Source of the DNA: JAEZJZ01 sp964450265
GTDB taxonomy: Bacteria; Bacillota; UBA994; UBA5500
Length of the DNA stretch: 19,303 nt
Direction: 5' to 3'
Assembly: GCA_964450265.1 (NCBI GenBank)
Contig: CAYVCY010000026.1
Span: 1 to 19,303 of the forward strand
Position numbers and translations under genes: made by a program. The notes below the pieces were generated by a model. That model ran no database searches and was not told the origin of the DNA. It was given only the letters and a program-made list of their open reading frames with translations. Positions 7,324-13,464 of this stretch are shown piece by piece (within the stretch, counting starts at the first letter, position 1; each line of letters opens with the position of its first letter).

Positions 7324-7962
7324 TTGTATCGAATCGGTTTGACCGGCGGTATCGCTAGCGGCAAGAGCGTGGTCGCTGGGATGTTGCAGGATATGGGGGC
7401 AGTGGTGATCGACGCCGACAAGTTGGCCCGGCAGGCAGTGGTGCCAGGTGAAAAGGCATACCAGGCGGTGATCTCGCATTTTGGCGACGCCATAGTGCGA
7501 CCTGATGGTCAAATCGATCGCCAGCAGTTGGCAGAGATCATCTTTGCCGACGAGCATGCCCGTGAGAGCCTAAACAGCATTGTCCATCCCTATGTGATCG
7601 ACCGCATGGAGCAGATGGTAGCCGACTTGAAGCAGCAGGGGCATCGCCTACCGATAGTGTTGGATATTCCTTTGTTGATAGAAGCGTCGCTGCAAGAAAT
7701 GGTGGACGAAATCTGGGTGGTGACGGTCACCAGAGAGACTCAGCTGCAACGCTTGATGCAGCGCAATCGATTGTCGCGGGATGAAGCGTTGCAGCGCATT
7801 TTGGCACAGCTGCCCCTGGAAGAGAAGGTGAAGTGGGCCGATCGAGTGATCGATAACAACGGTTCTTTGGATCTCACCCAGGAACAGGTGGAACGAAGCT
7901 ATCAGTGGGCCATAGCCTGTGCTGCAAAGCGCCGACTGCCGACCGGAGGAGCTGGTAGATGA
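7324..7962 (+). CDS. coaE: Dephospho-CoA kinase
   Basis: A 212-residue P-loop kinase that phosphorylates the ribose 3'-hydroxyl of dephospho-CoA, the last step of coenzyme A synthesis. The Walker A motif is GLTGGIASGKS (residues 5-15), followed by IDADKLARQAV with the family's conserved Asp pair, LDIPLLIE near 113-120, and the lid-like region QRNRLSRDEALQRILAQ. The TTG start at 7324 follows a GGGTGGGA Shine-Dalgarno sequence, and the protein then begins at the usual place for CoaE (YRIGLTGG). It lies 58 bp after ytaF. Its stop codon overlaps the start of the next gene (ATGA), which suggests translational coupling. Confidence 0.96.
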   Translation: MYRIGLTGGIASGKSVVAGMLQDMGAVVIDADKLARQAVVPGEKAYQAVISHFGDAIVRPDGQIDRQQLAEIIFADEHARESLNSIVHPYVIDRMEQMVADLKQQGHRLPIVLDIPLLIEASLQEMVDEIWVVTVTRETQLQRLMQRNRLSRDEALQRILAQLPLEEKVKWADRVIDNNGSLDLTQEQVERSYQWAIACAAKRRLPTGGAGR

Positions 7963-8540
7963 GGGCAGTCAGACGCGCATTGAGAAGGTTGCTGTTGTTA
8001 TCACTGGCTTTCCTGCTGGTGATCGCAGTGATCAACGTGGCTCCGCTCTTCTTGCGACGGATCTATCCGCTGCAGCACCGGAAGGTGATTGTGCGGGAAG
8101 CCAAGCTCCGCCAAGTGGATCCCGACTTGGTAGCTGCGGTGATCAATGTAGAGAGCCGTTGGCGCGTGAACGCCGTCTCTCCCAAAGGTGCATCCGGCTT
8201 GATGCAGCTGATGCCCAGCACCGCCGATTGGGTGGCAGAGCAAATGGGGCTAGCTGCCTTCAAACAGCAGGATTTATTTCGTCCCGAGGTGAACATTCAG
8301 CTGGGAACCTGGTACCTGGCTAATCTCCTGAATGAGTTTGGGCAGAGTTTGCCGGTCGCCGTTGCCGCCTATAACGGCGGTCGAGGCAATGTGGAAGGTT
8401 GGCTGGAGCAGGGTGTTTGGGATGGGACTTTGGAAAATGCCGAGCAAATCCCATTTGAAGAGACGAAGCGCTACGTGATTAAGGTGATGCATCAGCAACA
8501 GATCTACTTGCGCCTTTATCGGTGGGACTACATGGGCTGA
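7959..8540 (+). CDS. Lytic murein transglycosylase (SLT domain)
   Basis: A 193-residue membrane-anchored peptidoglycan lyase. Residues 1-11 are highly basic (RAVRRALRR), and a single signal-anchor helix spans about 11-33. The soluble-lytic-transglycosylase domain (about 42-185) has the catalytic Glu65 in AVINVESRW, then SPKGASGLMQLMP (74-86), VAAYNGGRGNV (135-145) and the ETKRYVIKV segment (168-176) typical of the Slt70-like family. The domain should face the cell wall and cleave glycan strands with formation of 1,6-anhydromuramic acid. The start ATG at 7959 overlaps the coaE stop and has a GGAGGA Shine-Dalgarno sequence 8 nt upstream. It is the last gene of the polA-to-slt run. Confidence 0.93.
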   Translation: MRAVRRALRRLLLLSLAFLLVIAVINVAPLFLRRIYPLQHRKVIVREAKLRQVDPDLVAAVINVESRWRVNAVSPKGASGLMQLMPSTADWVAEQMGLAAFKQQDLFRPEVNIQLGTWYLANLLNEFGQSLPVAVAAYNGGRGNVEGWLEQGVWDGTLENAEQIPFEETKRYVIKVMHQQQIYLRLYRWDYMG

Positions 8541-8564
8541 TTTCTTTTCTGAACAGCAGTTGAT

Positions 8565-8620
8565 CAAGCCAGTTGGCGAACCTGGCTTGACAATTTGCGC
8601 TGACCCGAGTAGTATATTAT
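8565..8620 (+). promoter_or_regulatory. tRNA-Leu promoter with overlapping inverted repeat
   Basis: A perfect TTGACA -35 box (8587-8592) is followed by TAGTAT at 17 bp (8610-8615) or TATATT at 20 bp (8613-8618), about 25 bp before the first tRNA. An inverted repeat CAAGCCAG (8565-8572) / CTGGCTTG (8582-8589) runs into the -35 box. It could be an operator or the remnant of a terminator for slt, though no T-tract follows. Confidence 0.7.
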
Positions 8621-8640
8621 TTGTCCCTGTTGAAAGACGT

Positions 8641-8728
8641 GCCGAAGTGGCGGAACTGGCAGACGCGCTGTGTTCAGGGCGCAGTGAGTGCAACGCTCGT
8701 GTGGGTTCGAATCCCACCTTCGGCACCA
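8641..8728 (+). tRNA. tRNA-Leu (anticodon CAG)
   Basis: A class II tRNA with a long variable arm. The acceptor stem GCCGAAG pairs with CTTCGGC (8718-8724), followed by discriminator A and an encoded CCA (8726-8728). The D arm contains GGCGGAACTGGCAGACGC. The anticodon stem CTGTG/CGCAG encloses the loop TTCAGGG, giving anticodon CAG. The T arm is GTGGGTTCGAATCCCAC. Together with the A discriminator this identifies leucine, reading CUG. Confidence 0.97.
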
Positions 8729-8746
8729 TTCTATTTTTCATGACTA

Positions 8747-8829
8747 GTCGGAGTGGCGGAATTGGCAGACGCGTACGTTTGAGGGGCGTATGGGCAACCG
8801 TGCGGGTTCAAGTCCCGCCTCCGACACCA
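8747..8829 (+). tRNA. tRNA-Leu (anticodon GAG)
   Basis: The acceptor stem GTCGGAG pairs with CTCCGAC (8819-8825), with discriminator A and encoded CCA (8827-8829). The anticodon stem TACGT/GCGTA surrounds the loop TTGAGGG, anticodon GAG. The variable arm is TGGGCAACCGT and the T arm GCGGGTTCAAGTCCCGC. It lies 18 bp after the CAG tRNA and is presumably co-transcribed with it; it reads CUC and CUU leucine codons. Confidence 0.97.
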
Positions 8830-8843
8830 GCCGCAAGTGAGAG

Positions 8844-8868
8844 CACCAAGCACTGCTTGGTGTTTTTT
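8844..8868 (+). terminator. Intrinsic terminator of the tRNA-Leu pair
   Basis: CACCAAGC (8844-8851), loop ACT, GCTTGGTG (8855-8862), followed by six T residues. It ends the tRNA transcript 15 bp after the second CCA and before the convergent membrane-protein gene. Confidence 0.9.
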
Positions 8869-8902
8869 GTTTGCCTACTACGGGGCGGCGCTGCGTTCTT
8901 GT

Positions 8903-9520
8903 TTATGGTAACCAAAGTGTCACCAGCAGCGCTCCGGCACTGCTCAATCCTTGGGCGGTGACTGCACTCCAGAAGCCGTGCCTAGAATAGAGCCAAACAT
9001 AGATGCTGCCGGCCAGTGCTCGAGTCAGGAAGGCGCTGGGTTGTCCTTGCAGCAAAGCAAAAAACAAAGCGGTCACCAAGAAAGCATAGCGTTTGTCTAT
9101 ACCTTTTGCTATCAGGCCGGTCAGCACTACGATCAGGCAGACGTATTGCTCCAGCAACGGCATGGCTAGGCAGGTGCGCAGACAGTCCACCCAATTTAGA
9201 GCGGCCGGCAAGCCAGGCGCGACGGCGGATTGGGCGGAAACAGCTGCTAGCAGGGAATCGCGCAGTGGCAGAGCGGCAAAACCGGTCACCAAAGCGCCCC
9301 CTAGCGTTGGCAGGAGCATGAACTTGGCGCTGTCATCACCGCTGCGCACTAGATCCCAGAAGATCAGCGCTGCCAAACCAAAACTCATCGGTACCGGATG
9401 CACGAAATAGAAGCAGCCAGTAGCTAGCGCCAGGCAGTTTTTGTACGGCAAGTCGCCCAGCAGCTGAGAGATGATTACGGCAGCAGTCAAGGAAAGTATA
9501 GCTTGGGTCAAAACGGACAT
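8903..9520 (-). CDS. Uncharacterised multi-pass membrane protein (weakly CPBP-like)
   Basis: A 205-residue hydrophobic protein with about six predicted helices, among them roughly 7-24, 28-56, 68-85, 118-138, 143-158 and 182-203. The C-terminal third (ALFFALLQGQPSAFLTRALAG, then LYSRHGFWSAVTAQGL) has the layout of CPBP/Abi membrane proteins, where 'FALLH...G' precedes 'S.W..I..H...N'. However, both His positions are Gln here and no EE-x3-R motif is seen, so it cannot be an active member of that protease-like family if the resemblance is real. I do not assign a function. The ATG at 9520 follows a GGGTGAT Shine-Dalgarno sequence; an in-frame ATG at 9565 has a poor one. It is divergent from the methyltransferase gene and converges on the tRNAs. 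Confidence 0.65.
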   Translation of the reverse strand: MSVLTQAILSLTAAVIISQLLGDLPYKNCLALATGCFYFVHPVPMSFGLAALIFWDLVRSGDDSAKFMLLPTLGGALVTGFAALPLRDSLLAAVSAQSAVAPGLPAALNWVDCLRTCLAMPLLEQYVCLIVVLTGLIAKGIDKRYAFLVTALFFALLQGQPSAFLTRALAGSIYVWLYSRHGFWSAVTAQGLSSAGALLVTLWLP

Positions 9521-9632
9521 CTTAGCATCACCCGCAATAGCTTGCCATAATTGACCAACAAACATACTCCAACCAGACTCTCAGATTTTGGGCTCTCCGA
9601 GAGCGTTGGAAAACCGTTCCCATGTCCATTGT

Positions 9633-9661
9633 TTGACTGCATACTCGCCATCCGATAATAT
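9633..9661 (+). promoter_or_regulatory. Promoter of the methyltransferase gene
   Basis: TTGACT (9633-9638), 17 bp, TAATAT (9656-9661); GATAAT (9654-9659) at a 15-bp spacing is the alternative -10. It ends 36 bp before the ATG at 9697. A GCTCTC-C-GAGAGC palindrome at 9592-9604 lies just upstream in the divergent intergenic region and could be an operator. Confidence 0.55.
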
Positions 9662-9696
9662 TAACGCGATCGTTTGCAGTCGAGGGAGGGAACAGG

Positions 9697-10713
9697 ATGA
9701 AAGCCGGATTAGTGGTGACCGCAAGTCCCGAGTTCGCCAGTGTGGCCGCCGAGGAAGTACGTACTCGGGCCGCGCGAATAGGCAAGATTCATTTACTAGC
9801 CGATGGTGTGTTTTTTTGGGAAGGTCTAGATACTAGCCATGTCCATCAGTTGCTCTTGCAGGAACCCCCGATCTTCGTGCATCACCTGCATGCGGCAATT
9901 GTCCTCGACTATGCCACGGTAGAGACTTTACATAGCGATATCCGTCAATTTTTGTCCGACGACTTACGGGCTGCCCCGGCCGGATGCAGTGTGGCTGTTC
10001 AGGGCCGCTGGCTGAACAGAAGCCAGTCTGGACAAGCTCGTCAGTTGAAGTCTGCGCTGGACGTGTCCTTGCAGCAACTCGGCTTCTCGCCGACCATCAA
10101 GGATCCGGAGTGGATCATCTCGGTCACTGTAGCTGATGACAGCGCCTATTATGGAGTGTCCCCGGCCAAATGGAACCTTTCCGACTGGTCGGGTGGGATG
10201 ATCCATTTTCGCAAATCACCCGATGACATCTCCCGATCCAAGTTCAAGCTGCTGGAGGCGATCACCCGCTGGCAGCTGAGTTTCCCGCCGGGAAGCCTCG
10301 CACTCGATCTAGGTGCGGCACCAGGGGGTTGGACTTCGGTGCTGCTGGAGCGAGGCATGCGGGTGATTGCTGTGGATACCGGTCTCTTAGACCAGCGGCT
10401 GTCTGGGCACAAGGGACTCACTTTTTTGCAGCAGAATGTGCGACAACTGGCTCTCCCTAAGGGCACTAAACTGGATTTGATCACCTGCGATATGAGCTGG
10501 GATCCCTTCTTTACCGTAGGTGCAATCAACCGCCTGCTGCCCAGCTTATCCGTCGGAGGCCAGATGATCTTGACTGTGAAGCTGATGGGCAAACGGCCAC
10601 TAAATACAATTCGCGAAGTCTGTGCCAGCCTAGATGAGCGGCTTCAGGTCGCCCATGCGCAACACCTGTTTCACAATCGGCAGGAGATCACCCTGCATCT
10701 GGTCAAAATCTGA
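9697..10713 (+). CDS. RlmM/FtsJ-like SAM-dependent 2'-O-methyltransferase
   Basis: A 338-residue protein. Its C-terminal half (about 175-338) is an FtsJ/RrmJ-type methyltransferase with the SAM-binding motif LALDLGAAPGGWTSVLLERG (201-220) and AVDTG. The catalytic tetrad K-D-K-E can be read as Lys182 (SRSKFKLLEAI), Asp265 (CDMSWDP), Lys295 (LTVKLMG) and Glu330 (RQEITLHL). The N-terminal half looks like a THUMP-type RNA-binding region (CSVAVQGRWLNR, WIISVTV, YYGVSP). This architecture matches RlmM, which 2'-O-methylates C2498 of 23S rRNA in E. coli; the exact target here is inferred only. ATG follows GAGGGAGG. It is a monocistronic or first gene, with the NYN gene 107 bp downstream on the same strand. 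Confidence 0.85.
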   Translation: MKAGLVVTASPEFASVAAEEVRTRAARIGKIHLLADGVFFWEGLDTSHVHQLLLQEPPIFVHHLHAAIVLDYATVETLHSDIRQFLSDDLRAAPAGCSVAVQGRWLNRSQSGQARQLKSALDVSLQQLGFSPTIKDPEWIISVTVADDSAYYGVSPAKWNLSDWSGGMIHFRKSPDDISRSKFKLLEAITRWQLSFPPGSLALDLGAAPGGWTSVLLERGMRVIAVDTGLLDQRLSGHKGLTFLQQNVRQLALPKGTKLDLITCDMSWDPFFTVGAINRLLPSLSVGGQMILTVKLMGKRPLNTIREVCASLDERLQVAHAQHLFHNRQEITLHLVKI

Positions 10714-10820
10714 GGGCGAAACTAAAGGCTACTCTTTCTTCATCCGCCAGTCATACTGTGTGCCCAAGGCGGGCAGGCTACAGAATGAGTCTCGGTCGGC
10801 AAGAGGAAGGAGTTGAAGCT

Positions 10821-11630
10821 TTGGATAACAATGTAGCCTTGTTTATTGATTACGAGAACGTATATTGGAGCATGAAAAACAACTACATGCTGGTGCCGCA
10901 GGCAGGTCGATTGGTAGAACTGGTCAAACAGGAGGCGAGCAAGGAAGGTCAGATAGTGATGGCGATGGCCTATGCCGACTTCGACCAGCCCGAGTTCAAG
11001 GGCCTGCAGACGGAGCTGCAGCGCAAGAGCGTAGAGCCACGGCATGTCTTTTCTAAGTCTGTAACGGAGAGCATCCGAAAAAACGCCGCCGATATAGAGC
11101 TCTCTTTGGACGCGTTGGAGCTGATGTATACTCGGGATGACATCGACACATACATCTTAGTCTGCGGGGATCGGGATCTGATCCAATTAATCCGCAAACT
11201 CCATACCCGCAATAAGCGAGTAGTTGTCTTTGGGGTCTCCCGTACGACTAGCAACGATCTGGTTATGTTCGCCGATTCGTTTACTCAAATAGAAGGATTG
11301 CTCGGCATTGCCCCTGTTAGGACGGCTTCTATGCAACGCGGTTCTCGCTCGGACATGGCGATGCTGATCCAGCGCCTGGACACGCTAGAAGAGGGGAATC
11401 TTCCCTTCGTTGGATTGAAAATGTTGATCAATCGGTTGCTGACCGGGATAGGCGACCCTCAAGCATTGATCAATCAGGCGATCGGTGAAGAGATTGTAGT
11501 TACTTACTCGGTGCCTAATCCCTACAAGCCAAATTTTCCAACTACTGCTTGTCGGTTGAACCGTGAACATTCGTTGGTGCAACAGGTAGTTGAGCATAAG
11601 CAGGTGCGTCCGCAGGAAGTATCTGTCTAG
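10821..11630 (+). CDS. NYN-domain (PIN-like) putative ribonuclease with C-terminal helical domain
   Basis: A 269-residue protein. Residues 2 to about 160 form an NYN domain of the LabA/MARF1-like PIN superfamily: DNNVALFIDYENVYWSM (Asp10, Asn13), NAADIELSLDALELMY (Asp91, Asp97) and YILVCGDRDLIQLI (Asp117, Asp119). These are the acidic residues that bind metal for RNA cleavage in the family. About 175-265 looks like a winged-helix or other small helical nucleic-acid-binding domain (SDMAMLIQRL, FVGLKMLINRLL), often found on NYN proteins. I chose the TTG at 10821, 8 nt after AAGGAG, which starts the protein exactly at the domain; the GTG at 10758 and ATG at 10785 would add 21 or 12 residues of non-conserved sequence. 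It ends with a strong terminator. Its RNA target is unknown. Confidence 0.86.
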   Translation: MDNNVALFIDYENVYWSMKNNYMLVPQAGRLVELVKQEASKEGQIVMAMAYADFDQPEFKGLQTELQRKSVEPRHVFSKSVTESIRKNAADIELSLDALELMYTRDDIDTYILVCGDRDLIQLIRKLHTRNKRVVVFGVSRTTSNDLVMFADSFTQIEGLLGIAPVRTASMQRGSRSDMAMLIQRLDTLEEGNLPFVGLKMLINRLLTGIGDPQALINQAIGEEIVVTYSVPNPYKPNFPTTACRLNREHSLVQQVVEHKQVRPQEVSV

Positions 11631-11684
11631 TAACTGCTCCTCTGCCGCTAACGATTTGACTGCCATATCGGTTAACACGCAAGA

Positions 11685-11721
11685 GCAGGGATGCAGCACG
11701 ATCAGCTGCATCCCTGCTTTT
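11685..11721 (+). terminator. Strong intrinsic terminator after the NYN gene
   Basis: GCAGGGATGCAGC (11685-11697) and GCTGCATCCCTGC (11705-11717) form a perfect 13-bp stem with a 7-nt loop, followed by TTTT. Confidence 0.95.
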
Positions 11722-11764
11722 ATGGCTGCTATACTCAGCATCCAGCCTCGCTGGCCAGCTGCAG

Positions 11765-11793
11765 TTGACAGGTGGTTAACAGTAATGGATAAT
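11765..11793 (+). promoter_or_regulatory. Strong promoter for the murA homologue, long leader
   Basis: A consensus TTGACA (11765-11770), exactly 17 bp, then GATAAT (11788-11793). Transcription would start near 11800, leaving a leader of about 145 nt before the ATG at 11946. The leader contains an imperfect hairpin (about 11875-11905, CCTGGGGGTG against CACCTCCCACAGG) and otherwise no gene. Confidence 0.8.
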
Positions 11794-11945
11794 TGAAAGC
11801 GATTTTGTGTTTGTCCTCTCTAGCATGCCCCAATCTACACTGGACCTGTCTATCAATCATGCAACCGCTGCTACCTGGGGGTGTCATATCCTCACCTCCC
11901 ACAGGCAAGTTGTCGATTTATTAATACGAGTGAGGAGCGATTGCC

Positions 11946-13205
11946 ATGACTGCTCTCCGAGTTAAGGGTGATACCAGGCTGTCCGGCACGGTCACGGTGG
12001 GAGGCTCAAAGTATGTTGCTTTGGCAGCTATCCCTGCCGCGCTGCTGGCTGATACACCATCGACCATTGAAAATCTTCCCAACATCAGCGATGTAGAAGT
12101 ATATGCCACTATTTTGCAGCAGATGGGGGCCAAGGTCGATTATTCCGGCCAGGGGCAGATGACCATCGATCCTCGTGGGTTACGCAACCATGTGGCCAAC
12201 CAAGCGTTGGTGAAGCGAATGAGGGCTTCATACTATCTGCTGGGGGTATTGTTGGCCAGGTTTGGGCAGGCAGAAGTGGCCTTGCCCGGTGGTGATGATC
12301 TGGGGCCGCGGCCGATCGATCAGCATCTGAAAGGTTTTCGGGCCCTTGGTGCAGAAGCTGTTATTGAGCGTGGATCGGTAAAGGTAATGTCGTCTAGGGG
12401 AAATCCAGGCAATCATTCGGTCTATTTGGATGTGCTTACAGTGGGCGCTACCATCAACCTGATGTTGGGGGCAGTTTTGACTGAGGGCACCACCACCATA
12501 TTCAATGCTTATCGCGGTCCATTTATCGTTGACCTGGCCAACTTTCTTAACGCCATGGGTGCCAGGGTGTTCGGCGCGGGCACCGAGACTATACGCATAC
12601 AGGGCGTGAAGCAGTTGCATGGGTGCCGCCATGCGATTATTCCTGATCAAAGCGAAGCAGCCACGCTGATGGTGGCTGCCGCGATGACCAGAGGAGACGT
12701 CACCTTGGAGAACACTATCCCCGATCATCTGGAGGCGGTGATTGCCAAGCTCCAGGAGGCCGGTGTGAATGTGGATACCTGTGACGACAGTATTCGGGTT
12801 CGCTGTGACCGGCGAGTGAACGCTGTCAATGTGAAAACATTGCCTCTGCCTGGGTTCTTTACCGATTTCCAGGCGCCGATGAGCGCGTTACTCACCACGG
12901 CAGATGGGATCAGCATGGTTACAGAGACCATTTGGGATGAGAGATTTGAGCATCTCAATCAGATGATCAAGATGGGTGCTAACGTGCGCATCGATGGACG
13001 CACCGCTATTGTTGAAGGGGTGGAAAGACTAACCGGAGCTGACGTGAAGGGTACAGATTTACGGGCTGCGGCAGCTCTGCTGATCTCGGCTTTGGCGGCT
13101 CAGGGGGAAAGCATTGTGGAAGGTTTCGAACACGCGGATCGCGGTTATGAGCGCCTCGACTTGAAGTTTTGCGCACTAGGGGCCAGTATAGAGCGGCTGG
13201 AATAG
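11946..13205 (+). CDS. murA: Divergent MurA-like enolpyruvyl transferase
   Basis: A 419-residue protein that aligns end to end with UDP-GlcNAc 1-carboxyvinyltransferase, the first committed enzyme of peptidoglycan synthesis (RMRAS, ARFGQ, PRPIDQHLKG, VGATINLML, FTDFQAP, GTDLRAAA, HADRGYERLD). By hand alignment to E. coli MurA, several active-site residues differ. The K22-N23 pair reads K22-Y23 (GGSKYVAL). The loop Cys115 is Asp117 (PGGDDLG). The REPEIVD motif reads RGPFIVD. Arg232 is Gln (IIPDQSEAAT). The general acid/base Asp (TD-x-QA) and both late arginines are kept. The Cys-to-Asp change predicts fosfomycin insensitivity. Because of the other changes, this may be a paralogue with altered activity rather than the sole MurA. 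ATG follows GAGGAG; the gene has its own promoter and terminator. Confidence 0.88.
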   Translation: MTALRVKGDTRLSGTVTVGGSKYVALAAIPAALLADTPSTIENLPNISDVEVYATILQQMGAKVDYSGQGQMTIDPRGLRNHVANQALVKRMRASYYLLGVLLARFGQAEVALPGGDDLGPRPIDQHLKGFRALGAEAVIERGSVKVMSSRGNPGNHSVYLDVLTVGATINLMLGAVLTEGTTTIFNAYRGPFIVDLANFLNAMGARVFGAGTETIRIQGVKQLHGCRHAIIPDQSEAATLMVAAAMTRGDVTLENTIPDHLEAVIAKLQEAGVNVDTCDDSIRVRCDRRVNAVNVKTLPLPGFFTDFQAPMSALLTTADGISMVTETIWDERFEHLNQMIKMGANVRIDGRTAIVEGVERLTGADVKGTDLRAAAALLISALAAQGESIVEGFEHADRGYERLDLKFCALGASIERLE

Positions 13206-13237
13206 TAAGGACTAACGTTGTCTTTCTCTCCCTCCGT

Positions 13238-13304
13238 CATGGCTTGCGCCATGCCACCTCCCTCATCAGAGGGAGGCAAGTCCTGGCCCCCTCTGCGAGG
13301 GGGC
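13238..13304 (+). repeat. Array of three hairpins (dispersed-repeat-like)
   Basis: Three perfect inverted repeats follow in close order: CATGGC/GCCATG (13238-13253), CCTCCCTC/GAGGGAGG (13257-13276) and GCCCCCTC/GAGGGGGC (13286-13304). The block CCCTCCGTCATGGC followed by ACCTCCCTC resembles a palindromic repeat common in Firmicutes genomes; this is from memory only. It lies between the murA homologue and its terminator. Confidence 0.75.
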
Positions 13305-13329
13305 TGTCACGTCAGCGACTGGGGGAGTC

Positions 13330-13363
13330 AGGGGGCTGTCAGCAGACAGCCCCCTCAATTTTT
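13330..13363 (+). terminator. Intrinsic terminator after murA and its hairpin array
   Basis: AGGGGGCTGTC (13330-13340), loop AGCA, GACAGCCCCCT (13345-13355), then CAATTTTT. The 11-bp stem is perfect. The sequence GGGGGCTGTCA also occurs upstream at 13299-13309 and could compete for pairing. Confidence 0.88.
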
Positions 13364-13464
13364 CATTGATGTTATGGAGGAACATAATGGCGGAGAGTTG
13401 AACCTATTAGGGATAGTTGTGTGCGCAACAATCACTTGACTGCTATTGGTCAGGAGGTGAAGCA

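Noticed and set aside
7919..8323. Frame overlapping coaE and slt
   Set aside because: It is an out-of-frame shadow of the lytic transglycosylase gene, which has clear catalytic motifs.
8641..8829. tRNA-Leu as an integration (att) site
   Set aside because: No integrase gene and no second copy of a tRNA 3' end outside the tRNA genes was seen.
8560..8961. Open frames on both strands over the tRNA-Leu genes (8560-8961 plus, 8274-8741 minus)
   Set aside because: They run through two complete tRNA genes and the slt gene, with no ribosome binding site or family signal; they are chance frames.
8903..9520. Phosphotransferase EIIC-like permease
   Set aside because: The protein is hydrophobic and polytopic but too short and lacks EIIC signature motifs.
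13218..13439. 73-codon frame after murA
   Set aside because: It is made of hairpin repeats and the terminator; the sequence is low in complexity and has no ribosome binding site.
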